From Streptomyces sp. NBC_00442 (GTDB taxonomy: Bacteria > Actinomycetota > Actinomycetes > Streptomycetales > Streptomycetaceae), in NCBI RefSeq assembly GCF_036014195.1, contig NZ_CP107918.1, positions 1,736,001 to 1,800,000 on the forward strand: a stretch of 64,000 nucleotides of DNA. The letters are read 5' to 3'. This document shows, in pieces, positions 47,637 through 58,297 of this stretch. The translations under genes were made by a program, and so were the position numbers. The notes beneath the pieces are model-generated. The model had not been told where the DNA came from. It saw only the letters and a list, made by a program, of their open reading frames with translations, and did not search any database. The stretch's first letter is position 1. Each line of letters begins with the position of its first letter.

Positions 47637-48560
47637 ATGGGACGCCATCGTCGCTCCGGCGCCGCTCCCGTGCCCCCGGACGGGGCGACGGGTGCGGACG
47701 GCCGGTCCACGGGTGGATCGCGCCGCAGGAAGCGGGTGATCACGCCCGTGCGCACCGGACTGCTCGGCGTCTCCGCCGCGGTGGCCGTGGGAGCCGTGGC
47801 CGTCAGCTCGGGCCTGCTGCCCGGCGGCGGTACGTACAAGGTGAGCGGCGACATCGCTACGGGCGGCCAGGTCCAGGTGGACGGCACGCCCACGCCCAAT
47901 GTGCGGCCGCAGGGCGGCGAGTCGGAGAAGCCCACCACGGCGGCGCCCACGCCCTCGCAGTCGCCGTCGCGTTCGGCCGGGGCCGCGCACACGCCCTCCG
48001 CCGTCCCCTCCCCCAGCGCGCCCGCCACCCGGTCGGCTCCCTCGGCCGCTCCTTCGGACACCTCGCAGAAGAGGACGCAGGCTCCGGCCCCGGCGCCCTC
48101 GAAGCCGGCGGCCCCTTCGGCCGCTCCGACGCACGCGCCCCAGAGCGCCGCACCCGCTCGGCGCGGACAGGTGCCGAGCGCCGAGGTGTCGGCGGCGGCG
48201 ACCGTGATGTCCCTGGTCAACCAGCAGCGGGAGCAGGTGGGTTGCAGCGCCGTGTCGGCGGACCCGGCGCTGGGTTCGCTGGCGACCGCCTTCAGCGACG
48301 ACATGGCGGCGCGCGGCTTCTTCAACCACACCGACCCGGACGGCAGGACGCCGTGGGACCGGGCGGCGAAGGTGGGCGTGCAGGGTCTGGGCGGCGAGAA
48401 CATCGCCCGCGGCCAGGCGGACGCCCAGGCCGTGATGGATGCCTGGATGAACAGCCCGGACCACCGCGCGAACATTCTCAACTGCGCGTACAAGACCCTG
48501 GGTGTGGGCGTGCACTTCGGTCCCGGAGGTCCCTGGTGGACCCAGGACTTCGGTTTTTGA
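47637..48560 (+). CDS. Secreted CAP-domain protein
   Basis: A 307-residue exported protein. A basic start (RRRKRVITPVR) is followed by a membrane segment (TGLLGVSAAVAVGAVAVSSG). A Pro/Ala/Ser/Thr-rich linker of about 130 residues comes next, then a C-terminal CAP domain: SLVNQQREQVGC, FNHTDPDGRTPWDR, GGENIARGQA and NSPDHRANILNC. CAP proteins of this bacterial kind are extracellular with uncertain roles. The ATG at 47637 follows GAGGAAGG; an in-frame start at 47607 is less likely. Confidence 0.92.
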   Translation: MGRHRRSGAAPVPPDGATGADGRSTGGSRRRKRVITPVRTGLLGVSAAVAVGAVAVSSGLLPGGGTYKVSGDIATGGQVQVDGTPTPNVRPQGGESEKPTTAAPTPSQSPSRSAGAAHTPSAVPSPSAPATRSAPSAAPSDTSQKRTQAPAPAPSKPAAPSAAPTHAPQSAAPARRGQVPSAEVSAAATVMSLVNQQREQVGCSAVSADPALGSLATAFSDDMAARGFFNHTDPDGRTPWDRAAKVGVQGLGGENIARGQADAQAVMDAWMNSPDHRANILNCAYKTLGVGVHFGPGGPWWTQDFGF

Positions 48561-48671
48561 TCATTTGCTCGGGCGCGACGCGTATCGGCCAATTGATCAA
48601 TGCCATCGCTCATACGCAATCCGGGTACGTCATTCGTTCGTACGCGCACGAATGCGTGAACCGTCCGAGTG

Positions 48672-48718
48672 CACGGGAAAGGCCCTCTCCGTTGTGAACG
48701 GAGAGGGCCTTTCCCGTG
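48672..48718. terminator. Bidirectional terminator with 22-bp perfect stem
   Basis: The arms 48672-48693 and 48697-48718 are exact complements around a three-base loop. It sits between the converging CAP-protein and flavodoxin-like genes and can end both transcripts. Confidence 0.85.
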
Positions 48719-48770
48719 TGCGCTCCATCTCTCATGTGCGGACCGTCCGGTGTCGTCGCGGGTGGGCGCC

Positions 48771-49361
48771 TCAGGCGCCGACGGCCGCCTTGCCGGAGAG
48801 GAAGACGCGGGCGGTCTCGGCGACGCGGCGGCCCAGGTGTTCGGCGGTCGAGACGTCGGACTTGTGGACGGCCTCGGGGCCCTGGTCGGAGTTGGTCTGG
48901 GCGCCGGCGCCCGCGAAGAACCCGAGCCGGTTGAGGTCGTACTCGGACCCCTCGGAGGAGTTCCAGCCGGGCTTCAGGCCGAGGTTCACCCAGTGCATGC
49001 CGTGCTGGGCGGCGAGGGTCTGGAAGAAGCTCAGGGTGTGGCCCTTGTCGCCGCTCTTCGAGCCGGAGTTGGTGAAACCGGCGGCGAGCTTGTCCTGCCA
49101 GGAGTCGGTGAACCAGCGCTTGGAACTGGCCTCGGCGAACTGGTGGAAGGCGCCGGAAGCGGTGCCCATGTAGGTGGGCGAGCCGAAGACGATCGCGTCG
49201 GAGGCGTCGAGCAGCTCCCACTCGGCCTCGGTGATGGTGTCGACCTTGATGACGTGGACGGTGGCGCCGGCCTCGGCGGCGGCCCGGCCGACGGCTTCGG
49301 CGATGACGGCGGTGTGGCCGTATCCGGAGTGATAGGCGATCGAGACGACAGGAGTGGTCAC
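48771..49361 (-). CDS. Flavodoxin-family NAD(P)H-dependent oxidoreductase
   Basis: A 196-residue flavodoxin fold. The FMN phosphate loop is YHSGYGHTAVIAEAV near the N-terminus, and GSPTYMGTASGAFHQF binds the flavin ring side, as in WrbA-like proteins. It likely reduces quinones or similar compounds in the cytoplasm. The GTG at 49361 has GAGGGG upstream. It is divergent from an HxlR-type regulator, so that regulator probably controls it. Confidence 0.9.
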   Translation of the reverse strand: MTTPVVSIAYHSGYGHTAVIAEAVGRAAAEAGATVHVIKVDTITEAEWELLDASDAIVFGSPTYMGTASGAFHQFAEASSKRWFTDSWQDKLAAGFTNSGSKSGDKGHTLSFFQTLAAQHGMHWVNLGLKPGWNSSEGSEYDLNRLGFFAGAGAQTNSDQGPEAVHKSDVSTAEHLGRRVAETARVFLSGKAAVGA

Positions 49362-49519
49362 GGCAGTAATCCCCTCAAAGGGCGTGGCAGGTCATGGGTG
49401 CCATGGACGTCACGGGTGTGCCACGGACGTCATGGAGGCGGAGGCAGTGGAAAAGCGGACGCGTCGGCGGGGGCCGGTCCCTCGTGGGCGGTCACTGCGG
49501 CGCTGCACATAGGTAAGCA

Positions 49520-49534
49520 CTAACCATTAGTTAG
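49520..49534. promoter_or_regulatory. Inverted repeat between flavodoxin-like and HxlR genes
   Basis: CTAAC and GTTAG flank a five-base spacer (CATTA) in an A+T-richer patch of the divergent promoter region. It is a plausible HxlR operator. Confidence 0.5.
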
Positions 49535-49576
49535 CGCAACCCGTTCAAGAGCGCTGCCGGAGCGTATGGTGGGGGT

Positions 49577-50014
49577 ATGGACGAGCTCTCTCCGGATACG
49601 CGACTCGCCGACGGGCCGTGTGCCGAGGCCGTGGACGACGACGCCTGCCTGACGTTCAACGTGTTCGCGAAGTCCTGCCCGTCGCGGCGCACCCTTGAGG
49701 ACGTCACGGGCCGCTGGGGCAGCCTCACGCTCGGCGCCCTGCACGAGGGGAGCGCCCGCTTCAACGAGCTGCGCCGCAGGATCGACGGCGTGAGCGAGAA
49801 GATGCTCTCCCAGACGCTGCACTCCCTGGAACGCGACGGGCTCGTGCTGCGCGAGGCACAGCCCACCAACCCGCCGCGGGTCGACTACGAACTGACCCCG
49901 CTCGGCCGGGACGTGGCCGAACGGCTGCTCTCCCTCATCCACTTCGTGGAGGAGCGGATGCCGGACGTGCTCCAGGCGCAGGAGAGCTACGACACGGAGC
50001 GCGGAGCCCGCTGA
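49577..50014 (+). CDS. HxlR-family transcriptional regulator
   Basis: A 145-residue winged-helix regulator. The pattern [55 protein letters not shown] is typical of HxlR, which often senses redox or aldehyde stress. Cys residues are present (AKSCPSR and DDACLTFN) but no sensing role can be shown. Its stop overlaps the mutM end by 28 bases in a tail-to-tail arrangement. Confidence 0.93.
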   Translation: MDELSPDTRLADGPCAEAVDDDACLTFNVFAKSCPSRRTLEDVTGRWGSLTLGALHEGSARFNELRRRIDGVSEKMLSQTLHSLERDGLVLREAQPTNPPRVDYELTPLGRDVAERLLSLIHFVEERMPDVLQAQESYDTERGAR

Positions 50015-50856
50015 CACCGCGGGCAGAAGTAGCTGGACCGGTTCATCCAGGCCCGCCTGCGCATCGGCGTGCCGCAGCGCCGGCAGGGCTCGCCCTCGCG
50101 GCCGTACGCGTCCAGGGAGCGATCGAAGTAGCCGGACTCCCCGTTGACGTTGACGTAGAGGCTGTCGAAGCTGGTGCCGCCGACGGCGAGCGCCGCGTTC
50201 ATCACATTCCGTGCGTGGCCCAGGAGCTCGGCCGCCTTGGGACGGTTCAGGGTCGCGGTCGGACGGTCGTAGTGCAGCCGGGCCCTCCAGAGCGCCTCGT
50301 CGGCGTAGATGTTGCCGACCCCGCTGATGAGCGATTGATCGAGCAGTGCTCGTTTGATCGTGGTGCGCCGTAGCCGCAGCGCCGCGAAGAAGGCCTCGTC
50401 GTCGAAGCCGGGGTCGAGCGGGTCCCGGGCGATGTGCGCGATGACGTCGGGAAGGCCCTCCGTGCTGCCCGCGGCGGTGGCGTGGAGCGAGAGTCCACCG
50501 AAGGTGCGCTGGTCGACGAAGCGCAGTTCGGTGCCGAGTTCGTCCTGGAATCCGATGCGGATCCGCAGATGCTTCTCGTCCGGTGCGTCCTGCGGCTGCA
50601 CGAGCAGTTGCCCGCTCATCCCGAGGTGTCCGAGCACCGACACGTCGGCGTCGGCGAGCGGTAGCCACAGGTATTTGCCGCGCCGGTGCGCGACGCCGAT
50701 GCGGTGGCCCTTGAGCCGCGCCGCGAAGTCCTCGCCCCCGGCGAGGTGGCGGCGTACGGCGCGCGGATGCAGCACCTCGACGTCCGCCACGGTGCGCCCG
50801 GCCACCCAGCGTTCGAGTCCGCGCCGTACGACTTCGACTTCAGGCAGCTCAGGCAT
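49987..50856 (-). CDS. mutM: Formamidopyrimidine-DNA glycosylase
   Basis: A 289-residue base-excision repair enzyme that removes 8-oxoguanine. It begins [20 protein letters not shown], with the catalytic Pro2 and Glu3. The helix-two-turn-helix region includes [20 protein letters not shown]. The zinc finger near the C-terminus has CRRCGTPM and FCPRCQ. The ATG at 50856 is the normal family start. The 3' end overlaps the HxlR gene from the other strand. Confidence 0.97.
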   Translation of the reverse strand: MPELPEVEVVRRGLERWVAGRTVADVEVLHPRAVRRHLAGGEDFAARLKGHRIGVAHRRGKYLWLPLADADVSVLGHLGMSGQLLVQPQDAPDEKHLRIRIGFQDELGTELRFVDQRTFGGLSLHATAAGSTEGLPDVIAHIARDPLDPGFDDEAFFAALRLRRTTIKRALLDQSLISGVGNIYADEALWRARLHYDRPTATLNRPKAAELLGHARNVMNAALAVGGTSFDSLYVNVNGESGYFDRSLDAYGREGEPCRRCGTPMRRRAWMNRSSYFCPRCQRAPRSVS

Positions 50857-50948
50857 GGGCGCAGATTACCTGTTGCCCGCAGGGGGCTCGCGGCGGGTAC
50901 GGGCAAGCGGCCGCCGGACACTCGGCCACCACCCGCCGGCATGGCGAA

Positions 50949-50988
50949 AGCCCCCGTCCGGCGCACCGCGGTGCGCCGGACGGGGGCT
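50949..50988 (-). terminator. 40-base perfect palindrome after rnc
   Basis: Two 20-base arms meet at 50968/50969. On the minus strand it follows the rnc stop by 15 bases and is followed by TTTCG. It separates rnc from mutM and is probably a terminator. Confidence 0.75.
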
Positions 50989-51003
50989 CCCGAAGGAAGG
51001 GGC

Positions 51004-51810
51004 TCAGGCTGCCGAACCGCCGGCGGGGGTCGGCGACCCGCCGTCGGAGGCGGTGACGGTGGCCGTGGCCACCGCCTTGGCACGCTCGTCGGCGTCGGCC
51101 CGGATGGACCGCCATGCCGATTCCGCGGCCTGCTGCTCCGCTTCCTTCTTGCTGCGGCCGGTGCCGGTGCCGTACGAGACACCACCGACGCGGGCGGCAG
51201 CAGTAAAGGTCTTCTCGTGGTCGGGACCCGTCTCGGAGACCAGGTACTCGGGCACACCGAGCCCTTCGGCCGCCGTGAGCTCCTGGAGACTGGTCTTCCA
51301 GTCCAGGCCGGCCCCGAGGTTCGAGGACTTCTCGATCAGGGGGTCGAACAGCTTGTGGACGAGCGCGGACGCCGCCTCAAGCCCCTGGTCGAGATAGACC
51401 GCGCCGATCACCGCTTCTAGGGTGTCGGCAAGAATGGATGCCTTGTCCCGGCCGCCCGTGCCCTCTTCGCCCCGGCCGAGCCGGATGAAGGAGCCGAGTT
51501 CGAGCCCTCGGCCCACTTCCGCGAGCGCACGAGAGTTGACCACCGCGGCCCGGAGTTTGGCCAGCTGGCCTTCCGGGAGGTCGGGGTGGGTGCGGTACAG
51601 CGTGTCGGTGACGACCAGACCGAGCACCGAGTCCCCGAGGAACTCCAGCCGCTCATTGGTCGGCAGACCGCCGTTCTCGTACGCGTACGAACGGTGGGTG
51701 AGTGCACGCACCAGAAGGGCGGACTCAAGTTGATACCCGAGCCGCCCTTCCAGAAGCGTGTGGGACGAGGCCGTGTTGTTGTCCGCCTTTTTGGCGTTGG
51801 ACTCAGACAT
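51004..51810 (-). CDS. rnc: Ribonuclease III
   Basis: A 268-residue double-strand-specific endoribonuclease. The signature [18 protein letters not shown] holds the catalytic acids, followed by [19 protein letters not shown]. The C-terminal dsRNA-binding domain is [20 protein letters not shown] and [19 protein letters not shown]. In S. coelicolor the gene is absB, needed for normal antibiotic production. The ATG at 51810 (MSESNAKK) is chosen because upstream residues do not look coding. Confidence 0.97.
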   Translation of the reverse strand: MSESNAKKADNNTASSHTLLEGRLGYQLESALLVRALTHRSYAYENGGLPTNERLEFLGDSVLGLVVTDTLYRTHPDLPEGQLAKLRAAVVNSRALAEVGRGLELGSFIRLGRGEEGTGGRDKASILADTLEAVIGAVYLDQGLEAASALVHKLFDPLIEKSSNLGAGLDWKTSLQELTAAEGLGVPEYLVSETGPDHEKTFTAAARVGGVSYGTGTGRSKKEAEQQAAESAWRSIRADADERAKAVATATVTASDGGSPTPAGGSAA

Positions 51811-51829
51811 CGGGCCTCTCACCAGCCGC

Positions 51830-52003
51830 TCAGACCTCGAGGACCTGGCGCTTGTTGTAGGTGCCGCAGCTCGGGCACGCGATGTGCTGGAGCTTCGGCT
51901 CATGGCAGCGCTCGCACGCAACCAGGGTGGGGACCGCAGCCTTCCACTGCGACCGGCGGTGGCGCGTGTTGCTGCGCGACATCTTCCGCTTCGGAACAGC
52001 CAC
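51830..52003 (-). CDS. rpmF: 50S ribosomal protein L32
   Basis: A 57-residue protein, too short for most automatic lists, translated from GTG at 52003. The start (M)[20 protein letters not shown] is typical L32. Four Cys in two CxxC pairs (CERC and CPSC) show the zinc-binding form. AGGAG lies eight bases upstream. It follows DUF177 (yceD), as in most bacteria, and precedes rnc. Confidence 0.97.
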   Translation of the reverse strand: MAVPKRKMSRSNTRHRRSQWKAAVPTLVACERCHEPKLQHIACPSCGTYNKRQVLEV

Positions 52004-52005
52004 GG

Positions 52006-52653
52006 CTACTTCTCCTGCTTCTCGGCGGCATCCTGCACGTCAGACGCAGTGCCGCTCATGTTGTCCTTCTCGCCGTCCTGGATGGTCCCGGCGAGTCCCT
52101 GCAATGCCGCCCAACGAATGTCGACGGCGTCATGGTGGTGTTCCGGGTCGTCCGCCAGGCGCGCTCCGCATGCGGAACACAGCCCCGGGCAGTCCTCCCG
52201 GCACACCGGCTGCATCGGCAGTGCGAGCACTACCGCGTCACGCAGCAAGGGCTCGAGGTCGAACATGCCGTCCTCGAGCGGAATCATGTCCTCGTCGTCC
52301 TCGGCATCGTCGTCCGCGGCTGCCTTGCGGCGGCCCCGGTCGTCGGTGTCGGGGTACGAGAACATTTCCTGGAAGTCCACTTCAACGTCCTGCTGAAGCG
52401 GCTCCAGACACCTTACGCACTCCCCGTCGGCCGATGCACGGGCGGTGCCTGTGACAAGCACCCCTTCCATGACCGACTCCAGGCGGAGCTCGATGACCAC
52501 GGGCCTGCCCTCGGGCACGTGGATGACCTCGGGGATCCCGAGTTCCTTCGGGGCCTCCACGGTGCGGGAGAGCCGCTGGAGCGCACCGGGACGCCGCCCC
52601 AGCTCGTGTGTGTCGAACACGAGGGGGTCGCGGTGGTCGAGGCGCGTGCTCAG
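52006..52653 (-). CDS. DUF177 (YceD) family protein, probable CTG start
   Basis: A 215-residue protein if started at the CTG at 52653 ([20 protein letters not shown]). The conserved DUF177 core follows, with [20 protein letters not shown], the Cys-rich [16 protein letters not shown] and the [13 protein letters not shown] end. YceD works in 23S rRNA accumulation in plants and E. coli relatives; the exact role in actinomycetes is unknown. There is no ATG or GTG at the conserved start; AGGAAG lies five bases upstream of the CTG. A much longer in-frame ATG at 52782 gives a poor leader. Confidence 0.88.
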   Translation of the reverse strand: MSTRLDHRDPLVFDTHELGRRPGALQRLSRTVEAPKELGIPEVIHVPEGRPVVIELRLESVMEGVLVTGTARASADGECVRCLEPLQQDVEVDFQEMFSYPDTDDRGRRKAAADDDAEDDEDMIPLEDGMFDLEPLLRDAVVLALPMQPVCREDCPGLCSACGARLADDPEHHHDAVDIRWAALQGLAGTIQDGEKDNMSGTASDVQDAAEKQEK

Positions 52654-52870
52654 GGCTCTTCCTGCTTTCGAGGTCGTGGAGTGTGGCTGCCACCGGCTTC
52701 GCTGAGCGAATCGGGCAGCTTGGATCGCGGACGTAGGCGCGACCGAAGAGCCAGGATACTGGACTGGCCGCCATAGACCCAATCCGGCCCTCTCCGCCCC
52801 CCGGCCCCGCGCTCGCGGGGCCTTGCACGGGCGTCCGCCGCCGGGCCGACGGACGCCGGCGGACCGGCGG

Positions 52871-53938
52871 TCAGGGGCGCTGCTGCCCGTGACCCTGCTC
52901 GTAGGCGCGCAGCTGATCCAGGTCGATCATGCTGGTGTCGAAGAGGCTGGTCTCGTCGAGCGCGGCCTGCTGCGGCTGGTGCTGGGGCTGCGGCGGCAGG
53001 TAGTGCTGTTGCTGGCTCTGGTCATAGGCGTACGGGTCCTGCTGGACGTATCCGTACTGCGCGTACTGCTCCTGCTGCTGGGCCTGGGCCTGCGGCTGGT
53101 AGCCGTACGGGTCCTGCTGGGGCTGCTGGTAGCCGTAGGGGTCGTACGCCGGCTGCTGCTGCGCCGGGATGTGGGCCTCGGCGGCGTGCGCGGCGACGGG
53201 CTCCGGCTCGGCCAGTCCGGCGAGGCCGGCCAGATAGTCGGCGTCGCTGGTGTGCTGGTGCAGGTCGCCCACCGCGTCCTGGGCGGCCATGTGGTCGGCG
53301 AGGTCGTCCGACGCGGTCCTGCCGTGCAGCTTCTGGCGGCCGCGGCCGACCGCTTCGAGGGTCTTGGCGAGCACCGCCTCGAAGGCGCCCAGCTTGGCGT
53401 CGACGTACTCGTCGGCCCGGTGGATCAGGGTGCCCGGGTCCGCGCTGTACTCGGGGGCGTCCTCGTCGGTGCGGCCCTGGTCGTCCAGGCCGGGGCCGCG
53501 GCCGAGCAGCTTCTCGCGGCCACGGTCGACCGAGCCGATCGTCTTGGTGAGGACGACTTCGAAGTTGGCGAGCTTGGAGTCGACGTAGTCGTCGGCCTCC
53601 GCGCGGATCTCCTCGGCGTCCCTGCGGGCCTCGTCGAGAATCCGGTCCGCCTCGTCCTGGGACTGGCGGGCGACGGCGGTGTCGGAGATCAGGGTGCCGC
53701 GCTGGGCGTGCGCGGACTCGATGATCCGCTCGGCCTCCTGGCGCGCCTGCTCGACCATCTGTTCCCGGCCGCCGATCAGCTCCTGGGCCTGGGCGAGCGA
53801 GCCGGGCAGCGCCTGGCGCACCTCTTCCAGCATCGCCAGGAGCTCGGCGCGGTTGACCACGCACGAGGCCGACATGGGCATGGACCGGGCGCCGCCGACC
53901 ACCCCGACGATCTCGTCGAGCTTCTTCTGCACGTCCAC
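52871..53938 (-). CDS. SepIVA/DivIVA-like septation protein
   Basis: A 355-residue protein. The N-terminal part (VDVQKKLDEIVGVVGGARSM) is followed by long coiled-coil stretches with repeated DEADRILDEARRDAEEIRAE-type heptads. The C-terminal third is Gln/Tyr/Pro/Gly-rich with repeated YDPYGYQQPQ-like motifs. It lies beside DUF177, rnc and coaD as SepIVA does in Mycobacterium, where it acts in division and elongation at poles and septa. The GTG at 53938 is used. A role in hyphal septation is inferred by synteny. Confidence 0.85.
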   Translation of the reverse strand: MDVQKKLDEIVGVVGGARSMPMSASCVVNRAELLAMLEEVRQALPGSLAQAQELIGGREQMVEQARQEAERIIESAHAQRGTLISDTAVARQSQDEADRILDEARRDAEEIRAEADDYVDSKLANFEVVLTKTIGSVDRGREKLLGRGPGLDDQGRTDEDAPEYSADPGTLIHRADEYVDAKLGAFEAVLAKTLEAVGRGRQKLHGRTASDDLADHMAAQDAVGDLHQHTSDADYLAGLAGLAEPEPVAAHAAEAHIPAQQQPAYDPYGYQQPQQDPYGYQPQAQAQQQEQYAQYGYVQQDPYAYDQSQQQHYLPPQPQHQPQQAALDETSLFDTSMIDLDQLRAYEQGHGQQRP

Positions 53939-54046
53939 CGGTGATCGCCACTCTTCTAACGGATTGGAGACGGACGGGACGACTGTAAGGCCAGTCGGCG
54001 CCCGCCCGACACCGGGTGACGGACTGTCAGTCGGCGGGGGCCCGGC

Positions 54047-55149
<1,103 letters not shown>

Positions 55150-55212
55150 CTCAGTCCTTGTCCGTGTGCTTCGTGGCGGGTCATGCGTCGGATGTGCTGG
55201 GCACCCAGTCTC

Positions 55213-57432
55213 TCAGCCCTTGTCGAGGTACTGCTCGCGGTCGGTGTCGAGCAGGGCGTCGAGGGCGGTGCGAAGGCCGGGCAGGCGGTCGAGGTCCGGG
55301 TCGTCGGCGACCACGGTGACGGCCTCCTCGCGGGCGGCGGCGATGACCTCCTCGTCCTCGATGACGGTGAGCATCCGCAGCGAGGAGCGCACCCCGGACT
55401 GGGCCTGGCCCAGCACATCGCCCTCACGGCGCTGTTCGAGGTCGATGCGGGAGAGTTCGAAGCCGTCGAGCGTGGAGGCGACGGCGTCCAGGCGGGCCCG
55501 CGCGGGGCTCGCCTGCGGCATGTCCGTGACGAGCAGGCACAGGCCGGGCGCGGATCCGCGGCCCACGCGCCCGCGCAGCTGGTGGAGCTGGGAGACGCCG
55601 AACCGGTCGGCGTCCATGATCACCATCGCGGTGGCGTTCGGCACGTTCACACCGACCTCGATGACCGTGGTGGCCACCAGCACGTCGACGTCGCCGGCGC
55701 CGAACCGGCGCATCACGTCGTCCTTGTCGTCCGGCTGCATCCTGCCGTGCAGGATCTCCGTGCGCAGCCCCTGGAGCGGGCCCTTCGACAGCTGCCCGGC
55801 GATCTCGATCACGGCGAGCGGCGGCCTCCTGTCGGCCGTCTCCGCCTCCTCCGCCTTCTTCCTGCCCTTGGCGGTCCTGGCCTCTTCTTCGTCATCGCCG
55901 ATGCGCGGGCAGACCACGTACGCCTGATGGCCCTTGTCGACCTCCTCGCGCACCCGCTCCCAGGCGCGGGTCAGGAAGTGCGGCTTGTCCTGGGCGGGGA
56001 CGACATGGCTGGCGATGGGCGAGCGCCCGGCGGGCAGCTGGTCGAGGACGGAGGTCTCCAGGTCGCCGAAGACCGTCATCGCGACCGTGCGCGGAATGGG
56101 CGTGGCGGTCATGACGAGCAGGTGCGGGGGCTGTTTTCCCTTGCCGCGCAAGGCGTCGCGCTGCTCCACACCGAAGCGGTGCTGCTCGTCGACGACGACC
56201 AGGCCCAGGTCGTGGAACTGGACCTTGTCCTCGATCAGGGCGTGGGTGCCGATGACGAGGCCCGCCTCGCCGGTCACCAGGTCGAGCAGCGCCTGGCGAC
56301 GGGCCGGGACGCCCATGGAGCCGGTGAGTAGCACGACCTTGGTGCCGAGGTCGGCCCCGCCGAGCATGCCGCCCTCGGCGAGCTCGCCCATCATCTCGGT
56401 GATCGAGCGGTGGTGCTGCTGGGCGAGGACCTCGGTGGGCGCGAGCATCGCGGCCTGGCCGCCGGAGTCGACGACGGCGAGCATGGCGCGCAGCGCGACC
56501 ATCGTCTTTCCGCTTCCCACCTCGCCCTGGAGCAGGCGGTGCATGGGGTGTTCGGTCGCCAGGTCGTCGAAGATCTCCCGGGAGACCTTCTCCTGGCCCT
56601 CCGTGAGGGTGAAGGGCAGCTTGGCGTCGAACGCGTCGAGCAGGCCGCCGGGAGCCGGCCGCCGTGCCACGGCCGGGAGTTGGGCGTCGGCGTGGCGGCG
56701 GCGGGCCAGCGCCACCTGGAGGACGAAGGCCTCGTCCCACTTCAGACGTTGGCGCGCGTCCTCGATGTCGGCCTTGGTGCCCGGCCGGTGGACCTTGAGC
56801 AGGGCCTCGGGCAGCGAGACGAAGCCGCGCCCCTCGCGCAGGGATCGCGGCAGCGGGTCGACGGCTTCCCGGGCGCTGGGGAGGACCGCGTCGACGGCCT
56901 TGGCGATCTTCCAGGACTCCAGGCCCTTGCAGGCCGGGTAGATGGGGATCAGGGCGCCGGCCCACGAGGCGATGTCCACCCCGTCGTCCGTCTCGCTCTC
57001 GGCGGCGTCCGCGGCCAGCTTCGCGTAGGTGGGGTGGGCGAGCTGCATGCGCCGGTTGAACATCGACACCTTGCCGGCGAACATCGCCCGGCTGCCGGGG
57101 AGCAGTTCCTTGTGCGGCTTGTGGATGCCGCGGCCGAAGAACACCAGCTGGAGACGGCCGCTGCCATCGGTGATGGTGATCTCCAGGCGCTGGCCGCGGC
57201 CTCCGTTGAAGGTGTGCACCCGGGCGTCCGCGACCTGGGCGACGACGGTCACGTCCTCGTCCAGGGGCAGCTCGGCCAGCTTGGTGAGCTGGCCCCGCTC
57301 CTCGTACCGCCGCGGGTAGTGGTGCAGGAGGTCGCCGACCGTGTGCAGGTCGAGCTGGTCGGCCATCACCTTCGCGGTGGGTCCGCCGAGGAGCTTCTTC
57401 AGTGGTTCTTCGAGCGCAGGCACGCGATCCAT
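55213..57432 (-). CDS. recG: ATP-dependent DNA helicase RecG
   Basis: A 739-residue helicase that remodels stalled forks and Holliday junctions. The N-terminal wedge (OB) domain is around VTVVAQVADARVHTFNGGRG. Helicase motifs are Walker A GEVGSGKTMVALRAML, DEQH in VVVDEQHRFGVEQRD, TATPIPRTVAMTVFGDLE and the TRG region. The ATG at 57432 (MDRVPALEEPL) is chosen over a longer in-frame start. It is followed by rsmD and coaD. Confidence 0.96.
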   Translation of the reverse strand: MDRVPALEEPLKKLLGGPTAKVMADQLDLHTVGDLLHHYPRRYEERGQLTKLAELPLDEDVTVVAQVADARVHTFNGGRGQRLEITITDGSGRLQLVFFGRGIHKPHKELLPGSRAMFAGKVSMFNRRMQLAHPTYAKLAADAAESETDDGVDIASWAGALIPIYPACKGLESWKIAKAVDAVLPSAREAVDPLPRSLREGRGFVSLPEALLKVHRPGTKADIEDARQRLKWDEAFVLQVALARRRHADAQLPAVARRPAPGGLLDAFDAKLPFTLTEGQEKVSREIFDDLATEHPMHRLLQGEVGSGKTMVALRAMLAVVDSGGQAAMLAPTEVLAQQHHRSITEMMGELAEGGMLGGADLGTKVVLLTGSMGVPARRQALLDLVTGEAGLVIGTHALIEDKVQFHDLGLVVVDEQHRFGVEQRDALRGKGKQPPHLLVMTATPIPRTVAMTVFGDLETSVLDQLPAGRSPIASHVVPAQDKPHFLTRAWERVREEVDKGHQAYVVCPRIGDDEEEARTAKGRKKAEEAETADRRPPLAVIEIAGQLSKGPLQGLRTEILHGRMQPDDKDDVMRRFGAGDVDVLVATTVIEVGVNVPNATAMVIMDADRFGVSQLHQLRGRVGRGSAPGLCLLVTDMPQASPARARLDAVASTLDGFELSRIDLEQRREGDVLGQAQSGVRSSLRMLTVIEDEEVIAAAREEAVTVVADDPDLDRLPGLRTALDALLDTDREQYLDKG

Positions 57433-57508
57433 TGCACACCACGGGACTGACAGCCCGCCAAACCCCGTGCACAACGGCGGCCTCGCGCCGTCGCCGGGGC
57501 GGCCGGGC

Positions 57509-58198
57509 TCAGGTCGTCAGCCTGGTCAGGAGCTCGGGGTGGTCCGCAAGGGCCGATTCCAGCAAGCGCCGGGCATGGGGCTTGAAGAGGTCGAGGTCGA
57601 CGGACGGCCAGTCGATGCCGCCCAGCGGCGGCTGCGGGTCGTACTCGACGAGGAGCTGGATCCTGCGGGCGGTCCGCTCGCCCGCGAGGCGTTCGACCAG
57701 GTGGAGGGCCATGTCGATGCCGGCCGACACTCCGGCTGCGGTGATCACGGGGCCGGACTCGACCCAGCGTTCGGCGACGGGTGTCGCGCCGAACTTGGTC
57801 AGCAGGTCGCGGAAGCCCCAGTGGGTGGTGGCGCGACGGCCGTCGAGGAGGCCGGCCGCGCCCAGGATCAGGGAGCCGGTGCAGACCGAGCCGACGATCT
57901 CGGCCGTTCGCGCGGCCCCGCGGATCCAGTCCAGCAGGGGCTCGTCGGCCAGGGCGGCGAGGGTCGGCTCGGTACCGCCGGGCACGATCAGCGCGAAGGG
58001 CTCGGCGACCTGGTCGAACGTGTGACTCGGCGCCAGTTCCAGCGGGGTGTCGGTGCTCAGGGTCGCGAGGGTCCTGCCGACGACGACCACCTCGAACGAC
58101 GGGTCGATCTGGGCCAGCGCCGACAGCACTTGGAGCGGTCCCACCAGGTCGAGCGGGGTGATGCCGGGATAGAGCACGAAGGCGAGCGTCTTGGTCAT
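57509..58198 (-). CDS. DJ-1/PfpI-family protein, isocyanide-hydratase-like
   Basis: A 229-residue protein close in size and motif to bacterial isocyanide (isonitrile) hydratase InhA. The nucleophile elbow SVCTGSLILGAAGLLDGRRA carries the catalytic Cys. Other family marks are LDLVGPLQVLSAL (the Asp near residue 17), RATTHWGFRDLL, AAGVSAGIDMALHL and LLVEYDPQPP. The hydratase adds water to isonitriles to give N-formamides. Activity is inferred. The ATG at 58198 has GTGAGGG upstream. Confidence 0.85.
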   Translation of the reverse strand: MTKTLAFVLYPGITPLDLVGPLQVLSALAQIDPSFEVVVVGRTLATLSTDTPLELAPSHTFDQVAEPFALIVPGGTEPTLAALADEPLLDWIRGAARTAEIVGSVCTGSLILGAAGLLDGRRATTHWGFRDLLTKFGATPVAERWVESGPVITAAGVSAGIDMALHLVERLAGERTARRIQLLVEYDPQPPLGGIDWPSVDLDLFKPHARRLLESALADHPELLTRLTT

Positions 58199-58297
58199 GC
58201 CCTCACTTTCGGCCGCGGGCCCCGGCCGCACCAAGGACGGACGGAAGCAAGGTCCGAATTCTTGGGATGCCTGTCATGACGACATAGGCTCCGGGCC

